Positions 1 through 26,492 of a stretch of DNA of 42,500 nucleotides are shown here, piece by piece. The stretch lies in the NCBI RefSeq assembly GCF_964340395.1, contig NC_135555.1:17845846-17888345 (forward strand), read 5' to 3'. A model generated the notes under the pieces. That model was not told where the DNA came from, ran no database searches, and worked only from the letters and a program-made list of their open reading frames with translations. Position 1 is the first letter of the stretch. Every line of letters starts with the position of its first letter. Made by a program: the position numbers and the translations under genes. This stretch comes from Glandiceps talaboti. Its lineage: Eukaryota; Hemichordata; Enteropneusta; Spengelidae.

Positions 1-11557
<11,557 letters not shown>

Positions 11558-12590
11558 CGTTTCGGGTAGGTCAGCAGACGAATTCACTTGTTATGCGATG
11601 CGATACTATGCTACAGCTGTTCGAGGTCTTCAACTCTCGACCTGTAGATATGTAGACGACTGTAGGCGTTTTACAACCCATGCCACTTCAGCGACCAACT
11701 CGTCACTATGTGGTGTCCAATAAAATTGTGTTTTTATCGTTGAGGGCGTGTATATGTCACGATAGGTCACGGTCAGTTGTGACTCATTTACCATGCGTCT
11801 ACTGTTTTATTTCGAGATCTGTGGACAGTATTTATATGCAAATCCGCTTTCATGTATTGTAGGTCTTGCAAGCACAGCTTTCTGTTTCTGTTTACCTGGT
11901 TACATTGATATGTATTACACCAAGTGAAATACGAGGTTTGCATGTCTAATTTATCATTTGTGCGGCTGAAATACTTGTCACATACCTGACCAATATGATG
12001 CCGGGTCAGCACAGATAAATAAACAAAGAAATTCCCATATAACTGTATTCGTTGCTACGGTAACAATACGTAACATATAATAAGTCAAATGGTTTAGGTT
12101 GACAACTATAAACTAATTACTTTATACCCGCCGGCCTTAATGATATGGCAGCACTGGTTGCAACTAGAGGACACTTTTGAAACTGTTTTGCGGCTCATAA
12201 CAACGTACACCCTGCTGCATATTAATGATGAATCCCAGGGAATGAATAGTACATATTGGTAAATGCATTTATGTAGCTGTACACATTATATGGTGAAATA
12301 AAACAAATCAAAATGATTTTTGGGCCCGCATCCTAAAATCAGCGACCCGGACGAAATCAGGATTTCTTATGTTTCTGAACTACCTATGCATAAAATTGGT
12401 CGCTACTTAACATTTTAAGTTTTGGTAATTTTAACAAAATGGTAGCTTTAATTAAAGCCTAACGTATGAGCAGTGGGACACGACTGTAATTCATTGAAAT
12501 AACATGTTTGAGTAACTAGAGAAAACAGTCTCTTTTATAACTTAATACAAAATTTAATGTAAACAGTAAACTGTGCGTCTGTATGTCTTT

Positions 12591-13048
12591 GGGGTGAGAT
12601 CAATAGTTCAATGCAGGATAGAAAACTAAATTATTTTACTTTGGCGCGCGGGAGGGGGGGGGTGGTTGAGCCATTTCAGTTCTCATCCTACAAAATCAAT
12701 TTTACTTTTAATAGATGCTTTGTATCCCTAAATACAAATTGTTCTTTTCAAATGTCAAATTGAGAAATAGGAGAATTTTTGCTATAGTAAATGCATGGCA
12801 TAAAAATAAAGTGAGAGTCAACGTTAACAATAGAACTATATTTTCCTCACTAAATACTGGCTTTGTATTCATAGCACTACATACTTAGTCTACTACATAT
12901 TTGATTTAAAATTGGTTGTGTAGTTTGAAGCAATTTTCAATTTTGACCAATTTAGTCACAGAAGGGGGTGGGGTGGGGGTGGGGGTTTGAGGCCTAAGTG
13001 TAACCATTTAGTGCTTCTATCCTACATTGAACTATTGATGTCGCCCCC
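12591..13048. mobile_element. MITE-like element with terminal inverted repeats
   Basis: Termini of about 33 nt are inverted copies: 12591-12623 contains ATCAATAGTTCAATG and AGGATAGAA, and 13015-13048 contains TTCTATCCT and CATTGAACTATTGAT. The 458-nt body is AT-rich and non-coding, with two internal G-rich tracts (about 12648-12663 and 12963-12987). I see no clear target-site duplication and no transposase, so this is a non-autonomous candidate of unknown superfamily. Confidence 0.65.
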
Positions 13049-16000
13049 GCTTACAATCAGTACATATACGGATAAACTGAGACTACCAATCCAATCGTTT
13101 CACATACTGTAATATGTAGATCCACAAACGTTTGCAATTTAGACTGTGACCCTAAGGCTTCTGGGAAGTCTCATCATGTTGTCACAGTTCAATCGGGTTG
13201 TAATCAGATTCGAAGTACGAAAAAAAATGTAGTTTATGTATAGTTCACCGGCAATAGTTCTGTAAATGATAGGAAATTATTCGGAGAGGAGAAATTCTAA
13301 CATACAAAAGCAAACTTGGTGTCCTTGAATAAGAACAGTTGCTTGTTTGTGAATAACTTTTGAGGTACCTTGTACAAATATGTCGTACTTTAATATACTT
13401 GTCATAATTCTTGAACAGTTTCGAGCCCTGCGACTCATGATACTACGACACTGGGATACTTGCAGTATTGCAGTAGTACACATATGTATTATTAGCAGAG
13501 ATCTTGAAGGAAATATTCAGTACGTATCCCTCCAAGCAGGGATATTGTCTATATAGTCGTGGTCTAACTTACCGTCGCACACGCCAACTCCGACAAATGG
13601 ACCAGGCCTATCGGGAACCTGCTGGGTAAAAACTCGGAAAGAAGTTCACCCTCGAGCTCGGTCAAAATAAAAAAAAAACAATTGAGATGTTAAAAAGCCG
13701 AATATTGATTATGGGTTCAATGGCATCGCCGTCAACATATTTGCGGTGTCATAGAATATATAGTACGGTTCATGCAATCGCGTATACTTACTCAAGTTTC
13801 TGAGAATTGTAGTTTTTCGGAGGTTACCAGAACTTGAATGTTTTTTGCGATCCTTTCGTAACATATACGTGTATAGTGCAAACACGAAGACATGTGATCT
13901 GAAAGAATAAGAACAACTATACACAGAGAACACAACAATTCTAAAACTCTAAATGGAACTCGAGGAGATCTAGAATATTCACATATCCTGCTATCATGTC
14001 ACGTGTTCCATGTTCGAATTTTATATAGTTTAGACTTGGCTAGGTGACCCGGTAAACAAAAAATGATCAAAGTCCTTATAACTACCACTGTTGGTTGGGT
14101 TCAGTTCCACGACAAATCTACTCTGATGCCAAAATTATGAATGGGAACGTTTGTTTACGTTCTAAATCATACTGAGATGTAGGTATTCAATTTGGTTGCC
14201 GATGCTGTCTCTCTTTTACGTACTTACTGCATGCGTACGTATAATGCGTCGATCGAAGCAGGTCGAATTCGAGAACCGATCAAAAGAACATTGTGATGTT
14301 TCGAAGTCACAGGCAACTAATTTACGCGCTTTTCGTTTGAGGAGTTCTTTTATTATTCTTGTTATTTACTTACTTACTTTAATACTGACTGACTGGCTGA
14401 CTGACTTACTTACTTACTTTAGGATGCGTCACTACAACGGCAGCGATAGCCATACGTGTGAAAAAAAAATGACACGCGGAGATCGATGCGGTAAATTTGA
14501 TTTTTCGGCGGATGACCGGTACTCGCTGATATCGAAAATATTTCAATATCATTTTCAGATTCACAGCCTGGATAATAATCCAACTTATTAGACATTGCCT
14601 CAAATAGGTAACGTTGTTCAGTTAAGGAGAGTTTCGGCAAATCGATCGAAGATCATCGAACTCATCAGTCACCTGCAGAGTAGTAAGTCCTAAACAAACA
14701 AAAAATTGCGTGGTTCCAAGCCATAACAGATTGGAAGATCAGTTTTATATTATCTTTAAATTGATGTAAGTTTCCGCATCTACTACGTATTTCTTGCGAG
14801 ACTTCACTATTTTCGCGATTTTATTATTTCTTTCTCCAAAACGTAAAATAGTTTTAAGGTCGGCGTGAAAAAAAAACTAGGTGGGGTCGGGTAACCGGAA
14901 CCAACACATTTTTTAATTCTTATTTAGGCAGAAGCGAGTACGTTCTGGCCAATATTCAAGTACGGTAATACTTGGGAAGAGGATAGCCGGAAATTGAGTT
15001 ATTTTGATGATGTTTGGGTATGGGGGATGAAAAATGCGGTTGATGATCTCTGATCTCTGTTCCCTTATTACGGTATATGTTAAAACTTCCGGTACAGTTT
15101 ACACTCAAAACGTGTCGTCTGCATGAGAGCATTTTCTAGGAAATTATGTGAAGCCTTGGATCATCATGAAGGGCACTCTCAGGATCGACCGGAAGTGGTG
15201 ACGTCACTTTCAAGTCTCCTATCTTGTCTACTTGAGATGTCTACTACTACGCTAAAAGGCACCAACATGTGTCGAAATTATGTTCTTTCCTATACCGTCA
15301 CCGTGCCCGGCGAAAACCAACGCTGTTCGTCCTGTCAATTCAAATTAAGATAAGATTTCACACACCATTTTTTGTCAGAAATTTAGCTGAAAGAATCTCG
15401 TGGGTGTATCTGGAAAATACTATATTCTATAAATAGAAAACCACAAGGCATGTACTATAGTCGCAAAGGAAGTTGTTCTCTCCGTATTGAATATCTGGAA
15501 ATAACACCGTGTGTGAAATCCACACCACGCAGACTATGATATAGCGTCAGTGCTAAATCACATGTTCATGAAATTAACTTGATGTACATATGATAAAAAA
15601 AATGTTACTATCAACTTTTTATAAATCTGATTTGTCTTGATTGTTTGTATCTTGTCACCTTGTTTTTTTGTTTTGGGGTTTATGACAATTTGTCACAACA
15701 CACTGGATCACGACTTGACATTGTTAAGCTCTGGGCTTATTAATAGGTGCCTTTACATTGTACATGTTTCGCAACACTCAGTGGGCAGATGAGAATTATT
15801 ACGACTAGATTATAATTTATAGAGACCATGGCGAAAATCCTCTGCTGCTAATATACTAATGTAACAAAAGACTTAGGCTGTATTTTGAGGTACTCGTTGT
15901 CGACTGCTGTTCGGGAACTTTGCGCTATGGCCATGATGGTTCAATACAGCGGCACTGTTTCCATATATGACACAGTTTTAAAACATGCCCTCGACCCATT

Positions 16001-17265
16001 TTTCAACTGCGATATCCTGATTGTTTTCACCAAAGTATGTTTTCAAGATGTGCTAATTTTAGAAAGAAACTTCCGTAGTTTGACAGATAGCCTTCGAATA
16101 TGACAGTAATCGACAAAAAGTATCATGCATGCGAGCTGCTCCCGCGATGGAATTTGGACCTATCACATTGCATTGTCGTTCTTCGTGGAATCCATCGGAC
16201 AATGGCGATTTGGAGCCGTCAGGCTTCCGGTGTCTTTGGTAATTTCGTAGAGTATCTTTCTCAGAAGTGCAGCATCTTACTTATAAAAAGCCATGGTCAA
16301 CCTCCACAAAGTAGTTGTGCCAATGAACTGACATATGCACGGGTGTGTGACAATCCAACAATATTTTGAGCTCGAAAGATTCGAAGACTAACGAAGAAGA
16401 GAGCGACTATAGTCAAGGACAGAACGCAAAGTCCGAAGTTTACCCCAATCAACCGTGACGTATAAACGCCTCATTCTGACGAAGTAATACATCATACATT
16501 GTACGCCTTGCAACTGGTAAGTAACACTTTTCAAATAAAAGTTATGGTGTGGTCGATATTGGTTAACTATTTCTAGAGAGATCTCTGGCTGTTGTATGGA
16601 AGGACAATCGATGTCAAAGATCGAAGTGTATACAGTCCGTACGCGCCAGTGACCTTACACACATATGATAATAAACTTGATAGAGGGCGCTGAATAAGTT
16701 GACACAATGTTCTGTCGTAGCCTGAGACAGAACAGAATCGAACAGAACTGGTGCAACCCCGTGAGATGGGGTACATTCTTGTCGTGTTGTTGTTGTCCCG
16801 GTTATCTTTGAACTTTTAAAATTTGCAGCATTAATCTAAATAGATTGCCCTGCGAAATAAGGATCAACAGTTTTAAGTTGCTGTACAATCTCAATAGACC
16901 TACTGATACTGATTTGACGCACTAAGCCATCACTTGCAATTAACTGAACTCAAACCTTGCAATAAAATATTGTAATTTATGAACGATCAGATGACGTAAT
17001 TTTTATGAGAAGTATAAACACGTCATGGAAATCCCTATATATAATTTCAGAGAAGGCATGCACCGACATTGCGCCATTATATTTGAATAGTTTTATCAAG
17101 GTTTCATGGTTAGTATATATTCACTTCAGAAAAATGCTAAACAAGCTTTTGTCACTCTAATATACGTAACCATGTCAAATACAAAAAAAAAACTAGAATA
17201 ACAAGAACATTAAATTGTACAAAATTGTAATTAGTATTATGTAATTATTATATGCCAGCGACTTC

Positions 17266-17425
17266 TAGTTTAAATTCGATCCCTAACTATACACTTTTTG
17301 TAATTTCCTGTTGGTAAGTTATCGAACTCGGACGTATTATACGATAGTTTAAATTTGATCCCTGTAACTATACACTTTTTGTAATTTCCTGTTGGTAAGT
17401 TATCGAACTCTGACGTATATATATG
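17266..17425. repeat. 79-nt tandem duplication
   Basis: Unit 1 (17266-17344) and unit 2 (17345-17425) share TAGTTTAAATT, TATACACTTTTTGTAATTTC, CTGTTGGTAAGTTATCGAAC and GACGTAT in order, with a few differences. It lies about 650 nt upstream of the sulfatase start. Confidence 0.9.
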
Positions 17426-18076
17426 ATTGTTTCATTAGATACAGATGCGGAAATTGTCCCGAAATTTTAGGTTTATAATTTTCACATTCTTCAAAATCGA
17501 TCATAAATAATTGATGGTTTTGACACTAATAGTCAATCAAATTGCTTTATTTCTAATCGCCTTCATCGTCTGCATGTGTTATATACTGTTTGGCCACTGA
17601 TGAGTTGGTACTTGAAACCATTGCTGCAACGGTTTCTTGAGTCTATGGGCCAACTCCAGAACAATCTTCTAGAATTTGCAGTTTGAGGTGAAACTCTAGT
17701 TTTTCGACGTACGCAGAAATGTCATTCTGTTCGAGTCCCCAGACTTCATTCGCTTTCTCTCTGATTGTGCTAACATTGAGCTAACACTACTCAATCATTT
17801 CCTCATCGACGTACGGAAAATTAGTGCCAAAATGTTTCCGAGTCGATAAGGGAGTGGTCATATCCTACAGTATGTAGAAAGTTCAGTTTGTTTTCAGCAT
17901 TCATGTTTTACTTGCATCATTTACCTGGTAATTACCTGAACGATGTGTTATGTTTATATTGCAGGTTTAATTTAAAGTAAGCAGCCATTTACCCTTCTGC
18001 AAGGAAATTTGGATTCATAAACACAGTGCAGATTTGAATGCTTGAACGTAAATAAAGCAGTATATCTTTCGTCATC

Positions 18077-18173
18077 ATGAGATCAAAGATCGTCGCTTGT
18101 TTACTGCTAACTGTTGCCGTGGCATGTGTATCTGCAGGTATGTATATATAGTACATGTGTGTGTGTCTGCCTG

Positions 18174-18210
<37 letters not shown>

Positions 18211-18824
18211 ATGTATGTATGTATGTATGTATGTGTTACGGATGACAGAATACAACTTTTTAATATTCGCTAAGTTTTGATGTTTTGCGAGGTCACCGTG
18301 AACTCTCAGCTGTCATGAATTAACACTTAGAACAAATGTTTGCATTGCGCGAATAGTGTTCTTCTAAGATGACAACATTAAGTTATTAAAAGATCAACAG
18401 TGTCAAATAATGACTGATTACAGACAGTTGGAAGAACAATGACGTGATCACATTGTTTGGCTAGTTTTCATATTTGTCAATATCATTTGCATTGAATTAA
18501 GGCGACGGCAATACTTCCGCTTTAGTCATTTATGGTGCTGATTACTTTATCACCCAATCATTTGAGTATTGTATATTTTATGTTTATAATGGAATAATAA
18601 AAGGATGGATTCAGTCTTTGGAAGAGACGGTCTGAGACTAGGAGCTTCGATCTGCTCCGTGGCCACTTCTAAATGATCCAGGTTAACCATGAACATTGTG
18701 TGTAGTTTGAGCTAATTCCCTAAAGGTCCAAGTCGATCCCGTGTACGGAAAGAGAGTGGAGAGAGAGAGTAACATTGAAGGGGGTTACCTTAACAGTAGA
18801 GGTTACCCCCCCTCAATTCGTTAC

Positions 18825-18855
<31 letters not shown>

Positions 18856-20847
18856 TGTATGTATGTATGTATGTATGTATGTATGTACATGTATGTATGT
18901 ATGTATGTATGTATGTATGTATGTATGTATATGTGTGTACGTACGTACGTACGCGTGTGCGTGGGGGTGTATGTGTGTCTGTGCGTGTCTGTGTGTGCGT
19001 GTTTGCACAACGTGTTTCTTAAATTAGTCTGACAAATGGTGAGGGTAACAAAACACACGAGAAAGATCCGAAAATGACATTATAATGTTTTCCTTCTAGT
19101 TCTGAAAATAAATGTTCAATCACGTTTTAGCCAATTTTGACTTTGTGTCATTATCGTCGTTTATGTACTATAATTATAGACATAGTACACGTGTATCTGT
19201 ATCGCAATGATTTAGCATGAGATTAATCAGACGCATGTGACCCTTTCCTAACTACTTCATATTCTTTCTCTCAGGTCGAAAATCACGGAAACCTCACATT
19301 ATCTACATGTTGGCAGATGATTTGGGTAAGTATTGAATCAAATTCACCAACATTAAAATTTGCATAATAGCTGTAACTGGATTATCATTTTTTTTTCGAT
19401 CACACAACCAACAAATATATTTTTTTTATTTTAACTAAAAACCTTAAAATATCAATAATTGCACATTGTGGGTGTCAATTAGGTCCATTCCATACGTTGT
19501 ATAGTAATAACTGAAAAATCGTGATTCAGCAGGTGCGCTGATTTCTGGTACTGTGTATTGCTACATAAATATGTTTACCCAAGAATTAAATATATACCCA
19601 AATTTTTGGAAATCTTGGATGAACCATTTCATCTTTTTTTACTTTGTAAATGTTCAACACAATCAGTTGTTGACAACCTATTCTACATTTGTTTGATAGG
19701 CTGGAATGATGTCAGCTGGAACAACAAAGACATGATAACTCCAAATTTACAACGTCTAGCTGATCAAGGTGTTATTCTGGACAATTTATACACCATGCCT
19801 GTCTGTAGTCCGTAAGTATTAGATTAGTCACAGAGTCGTGTAATTATTAGCTAGGTTTGAACTTTGCACTCATATCTACGAAAGATAACTGTATGTCTCT
19901 TCTTATGCCTTATCAATCAATCAATCAATCAATCAATCAAACAATCAATCAATCAATCAATCAATACAAAACGTGTACCTTTATTCGAGACATAAACAAC
20001 ATTATCATTAACTTGTACACAACACGTCTTTCATTACTTATATGTTTAATTAATGAAATCGAACCAATTAATCAATACCCTAATTGTAACAAATTGATTA
20101 ATTCAAAACAGATGCCTTCAAGTCAAGTTTGCATCAATCAGTCGGTGTAGGAATATCGTAAATCAAGATAATATATAAACCAATATAGTCATTGGATTTA
20201 AAAAATTGCGTTCGAATATTTTTACTAGCTAGCATGTTTCATTTTTTGGCGAGGACACACATTTACCCTGTATATTTGAAAGATATAACATGCCTGTGTA
20301 AATATCTGATTTTCATTCAACTGCCGCGACCTCTTGGCTCGGTTCTGATGCCCAGGTATCCAAATATGAAATTTTAATACGCCACTACTGTGACAGTTAG
20401 TCGTCTCTTACACGTGCTTTCGTGAAATCATATGTAATTACTGCACCTATGTTATTTGATCAGTTTTCCATCAATTTCCGGCCATTTTTGTTATCAGACG
20501 GTGAAATATATTTCTTACACATTATTGCAAGTGGTATTACAATTTGTGGAAAGGCCCTATGATTAGTAACGATATTGTCAGTTATTGTATAGAAACTTAC
20601 TGCCCCCCCCCCCCTCTTGACCTCGCGACCATCCCAGATTTCGAATGCAGATGATGTGTTTATACTTTTAGGTGAAAGGATCGTTGTCCATTCGTATTGT
20701 TTTATAAATTTGACTTGTCTATAAATGTATCAAATCTGTTATTTTTTTCAGGAGTCGTACAGCACTAATGACAGGGATGTATCCAGCCACGATAGGTACA
20801 CAGGTAAATATCAGTATAGTTCTACTCAACGTTGTTTGTTTGTTTGT

Positions 20848-20880
<33 letters not shown>

Positions 20881-20904
20881 CTGTTGTCGTCGTCGTCGTC
20901 GTCG

Positions 20905-20960
<56 letters not shown>

Positions 20961-23900
20961 GGGGTTGGGGTTGGGGTTTTCCTTGGGTTGTCTTTATTTT
21001 TTTGGGGGGGAGGGGGATCGACTCAAAAGACCGAATTCCAAAGTAAACCATTACTCCTGTATTATGTTTTATTCACATCACTATTGTATTGACCATTTCA
21101 GCATAGAGTGTTTGATGGACATCGTCCCAGTGGTCTACCAACCTATCTCAATACCCTTCATCAAGAACTCAAAGAACAGGGTTACGTCACCTACCACATA
21201 GGAAAGTAAGTACTTGTCAATGCACACAGTATTCATGTTTTTGTCTGCATGGGGAGTACCTTGTAGTCAACAGCGCCCTCAAACAATTCTCAAATAGATT
21301 CTTACTTTCGAACTTATAATGGATGCAGTAGGATGCAACTGGTAAAGAAATGATGGTCCATTGTGGGTTTTTGTGTAGAGTCTTAATCATTTCGTTGTTG
21401 TGTACTAGTATGCTAAATCAACCACTCATTAGTCGTTTAGCTGAATGTTAACAAGAGCGCCAACTACGCCGAATCTCAATCTATGACGTAATACTGAAAC
21501 TAATATTACTACATTAATTTGATGACTTTTTGGAGACATTTTACAATATAGCATTCACCTCTTTCAATAATAGGCCTTTGTTTACTATTTTTTTGGAAAT
21601 TAATATTTCAGGTGGCATTTGGGTTTCTGCAATGACTCATACATACCAAATAGTCGTGGTGTGGACTATTTCTATGGCTTCTACAAGGGAGGAATGACGT
21701 ACTACAGCCATATCAGTTCAGAAAAAGGTAAACGTAGTATCATTTCCTCTCAAAATATTAATAAATTAAATAACTGTGTAATCCTAACACAGAGAATTAT
21801 AATAACACGTTTTATCCTGCTTATTGTAGTACAATTGTATTTGCAAACAATACACCGACTAAATAGTTTTTGTTTTCTTTTATTTGTCCAGGACCTTACG
21901 CACGTGGCGATTACAATGGATTTGACCTTCACGAGGATATCAGGGGCAGTCGTAGGAATATCGGAGGCCCAGGTGTCGATGGAGTTTACACGACAGTAAG
22001 TTAAAAACTACTTTTCGTTCTTAATGTTTCCAGGCCTCGCATCTGCGATAAGTGATAAACCACTAATTTTCCAGGTTCCCTTTCAATCACAACATTTCAT
22101 ATTGGATTTTGTTTAATGTAGTTGAGGGCGTACTGAAACTGATGTGAAGATATCAATACTATTGAAAATCTGCACGTGCGCATAAAGTAACCATACAAGT
22201 AATGAAAATTTCCTGTGTGTACGTGTATTCATTCACTATATGTCTCCCATCACATTTCAAAATTACTGTGTGTTGTTTTAGTATCAACTATAGTTCACCA
22301 TAGTTGTTTTAATTGTCTTCTGTAGGAACTTCTGAGAAGCAAAACATTGGAATATATGGACAATCATGATCCTTCCGAGCCCATGTTTCTGATGTTAGCA
22401 TTTCAACAGCCACATTCTCCAGTTAGAGTGAGTACACCATTACACTTTTGGGCTCTTTGTTTATTTTATGATTCGCCTATTTGTGGACTGTACAATTAGG
22501 CAATTCAAACGTTGGTGGCGCTAGCCTATTGGTAAGTAGATCACAGACCGTGGCCCTACACGTCTATGATTGAACCGTGATATGGCGAGGTGCGGCGCAC
22601 ACAACACTACAACACGCGGCACAGCACAGCACAGCACAGCACTTCACATCACATCACATCACATCACAGAACAGAACAACAGTACAGCACAACACAGCAC
22701 AGTGCAGTACAGTGCAGTATATCCAGAGTTCTGTCGCTTGATTGGCATAGCTGTAAGATTTTCATTTCTATTTCGAGTTCAAATTTTATATTAAAAAAAT
22801 AAGCTTATACTCTTTCTTTTGTATATTATCATAGGTTCCTAAAAAGTGGGCTGACATGTACGAAGACTCGGTAACCGATTTAGGTCGTCGGAATTATTCG
22901 GGTAGGTAATGCTTTAGTGGTCTGAGCTGTAGTCTTTTATAAGGGCACAACAGGAGTTATTCTTGAGAACTATCGGACAAGAAATGCATGTTTTGTTGTA
23001 TTTAAAGGAAAAGTCTAATCAGACTTATTTCTGCCTTTAGCACACTTGTATTGATTACTGCTATCAAAATATACATATGGTTTTAAGTGATAAAATTAGA
23101 ACCTCGTTCGATAACTTTTTCTACTTTAAAATCTTGTAAAGAAGCCCTAGTCTACGGTGTACGTGCATATAATTTTCCTCAAGAGGAAACAATCCAACAA
23201 ACATTGTCAGCTCAGCTCATTTAGGTAAAGTCATAACACGTTCCATGTTTTATTTTCTTTTGCATACAGGACAAGTCACTATAATGGACGACTATGCTGG
23301 CAGCGTTATCAAAAAATTAGAAGAAAAGGGAATGTTTGAAAATTCTTTGATCATATTCAGTTCTGATGTAAGTAAGATATAAATTGTATTTTGTATATAT
23401 ATAAAGGACTTCGTGTTATTTGTTCGCGATTGAAAGTCGTGTCATTTTTTTAGTAGAGTGAGGCAGTCGTTCGGCTAGAGTAGAACATTGGCTGTAAGAA
23501 GTTATTTAACGGTAATTTGGCAGGTATAATAGCTTAATGTTTGCAGAAAACGACCAAAATATTTGGACTTTTCTACTCGTACACTCAGTTTCTGCACTAG
23601 TCCGAAACTTGAAAGAACCAGTTTTTGTTTCCTTTTGATATGTAAAAAGCTCAATTGCTAATGGCTACATATAGTAATTGGACCAACAGCTGCACCTTTC
23701 AGACTATTTCACTCTGCAGCAGAATTCCAAATGCCGGCACTGCATGACTCCGACTAATTAACGTTGATTACCATCAATTATTTTTAAAAAAAATATCTTC
23801 TGTTTTGTATAATTTTGAACTATGGTATTGGTTGGTGTTGTATGCAACTCGTGGTACATCAAATCTGTGGGTAGACAATCCTGGGGCCTTCGGCCACATT

Positions 23901-24678
23901 ATGTTAACCAACATACCCAGATACGAGCACATGTAGGTAACACCAAGCATCATAGAGCCATAATTCCTTCTCTTTTTTACAGAATGGTGGTGACGTTGTC
24001 AAATCAGCGAGTAACTGGCCATATCGAGGTGATAAAGGGAGTTATTTCGAAGGTGGCATCAAAAGTGCTGCTCTTGTCGCAGGAAAGGGAATCAGACGTA
24101 TTGGTTACAGAAACAAGGAGTAAGTATTACGCATTTGAATTATGACGTAAGGACTAGAAAAACAAGTCAAGCACCGAGTTACACAATTTGTATACAAATG
24201 TATTTATCGTTTGGGACAAGACGAATATTGAAAAAAAAATAATGGTGATATTGTCTGCGTAGTAAATGGATTTATATATTTATTTCCTATACTTGTTTCT
24301 GTGTTACCTTTTCAAAGGTAATAACCGATCACTCAAATCGTCACAGTTCCAAGTTTTGCAGGAGTGGTTCTTGTCACGTGTCATTTTGTCTATATACATC
24401 ATGTAACAATCCTAAGTAACTTATTCTGCCTAAAATATTGACTTCCTGCTGACAAATCTGATTTCAGTAGTTTGTGTCACGGTTTTTCTTGTTGCTAATA
24501 TGAAATTATTTTTATAATCATAATGTTTCCATTAACTTTTTATTGACAGGTTGTATCACCTTTCAGATATGTTCCCTACACTTGTGGAATCCGTAGCTGG
24601 GGGAAGTATTAACTGTAAGTATATTTTGAAGAAAAGTGATGTTTTTTATCACTCTCATTTTTACCTCTAATTGTTGTT

Positions 24679-24711
<33 letters not shown>

Positions 24712-24751
24712 GCAGCAGCCATGTTTGCTGCTGGCGTTGTTGTCGTCGTCG

Positions 24752-24784
<33 letters not shown>

Positions 24785-26393
24785 TTGTTATTATTATTGT
24801 ATTGTTGTTGTCATTATTTGCGTTGATATTTTTGTGACAAAGTTGTTGGTGGTGTGATCAAAATATTCGGATAATTATGCAAACATTGAGAAATGTAGAT
24901 TTGTCAATGACAATATACAAAATCTTTGCAGTAAATGAACAAACTTGAAACGTACTAATTCATCGGCTATCATTGTAAGCGATATTACAACATGACTGAT
25001 AGAGTCATGAATATCTGATAGTGAGTCAGCGACGAAAATGAATTAACGAGATGTCAAGAAAAAATAAATGACTTGCTTCTAATCTTTTAACGATAAAAAA
25101 AAGGTGTGTGATTATTAATACCAAGAATAATATTTCCTACCAAATACAGATCCTATAGACGGTGTGAACATATGGCGATCTTTGTCCACTGGTTCTGTAT
25201 CACCTAGAGATAAGTTTCTAATCACCATCGATGAAGACGTACCAGAAGATACCACGGTAGCCGCTATCAGGTATGTTATCAATATATTAGCTAGTATTGA
25301 GAAACATGCAATAATCAGATAATACGACGTTAATGCAGGTATGGGTAAGTGGATGTCACAACTGGCGTGCATTTGTTAACATAATTATGGACAGAGACTT
25401 TCCGACAAAATTTAAGGTGGAAATTCTATTGAACAATTAATTTGTAATTACTTAATGATTTATCCGAATTAGTGTATTTTATCAACACCTATCCTTGATA
25501 TTACTAACTGGCCTGGAAACTTCCTCATCTGCCTATTAAAATTGAAAGGAAATGACGTCGTCGGCAGGAACATAATTTCTCAAAAAACTTGGAAATCTTA
25601 CCAGTGTACATTTTAACCTTTAACCCCACCATCTCTGGGTTTTCCAAACTTTTGTACAGTGTTGCATTTGCATACAAACATATCATTGGTAATGCAATAT
25701 AATTCGTATGTGTTCTCTGACCCTTTGCATTGTTTCACTTTTTTCAAGGTATGGCGATTACAAGTTGATTGAAGGGTACCCTGCTTTCCGTAAAGGACTC
25801 AAAACATGTAAGTAGTTCATGTGAGATTATTACATTTTATTATTGGTACTACGTTTGCAAATAAGTCTTGGACTTTGTTTCCATGAAATAGTTGTTGATT
25901 CTAACTTTATCATAACCAAGTATACCCGCGAGAGCCAAGCTACTCACATTCAAACAGAAAATAGGAGGTGTATCATCCTGTGTTTTTTTTCAACGCCTCG
26001 ACAATGTGTGTCTACGTCGTTGGTTCTTCGTAGTGCTCATGCATGTAATATGCGCCAACAAGTTCTAAATTGCAATTATTTGTTAGTTAATTAAGTCAGC
26101 AATGCTCTCTAATACAAAGACACATGAAAATTACTTGGTTTTATCAAATACATATGCTACTTGTATTTTCGAAGAAGCAATAAGAATAATTGTTCTTTTT
26201 TTTCCTACTGTAGTTGGGTGGTATCGTGCGCCTGTCCATGGTTTTGACGACACTTCACCAAGCCCAGATCCACTTAATACGAGGACATATCTCTTTAATT
26301 TACGACGTGAGTATCTTCTGCTCTCAGGGAGGGAGGGAGGGAGAGAGAGGGAGGGAGGGAGAGAGGGAGAGAGAGACGACTGAGGGACAGACG

Positions 26394-26492
<99 letters not shown>

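Larger units (their letters stand above)
11558..18076. other. Divergent intergenic region between copine and sulfatase
   Basis: This interval separates the copine start (minus) from the sulfatase start (plus), so both promoters and any 5' UTR exons should lie here. I recognise no coding exons; the open frames are short and resemble no known protein. It contains an inverted-repeat element at 12591-13048, a TTAC/GACT-type short repeat (about 14365-14420) and a 79-nt tandem duplication at 17266. No convincing TATA box or other core promoter was identified. Confidence 0.6.

Noticed and set aside
14196-16369. Several 70-130 codon open frames between the copine and sulfatase genes
   Set aside because: No resemblance to known proteins, and no paired splice sites in consistent phase that I could find; lengths are those expected by chance.
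20719-21201. Poly-Gln, poly-Leu and poly-Val frames
   Set aside because: Artefacts of the TTG repeat in sulfatase intron 4; the real coding part is only exon 5 (21102-21205) in the plus frame.
24636-24857. Cysteine-rich small protein candidate
   Set aside because: The Cys run is the TTG repeat read in one frame, inside sulfatase intron 12.
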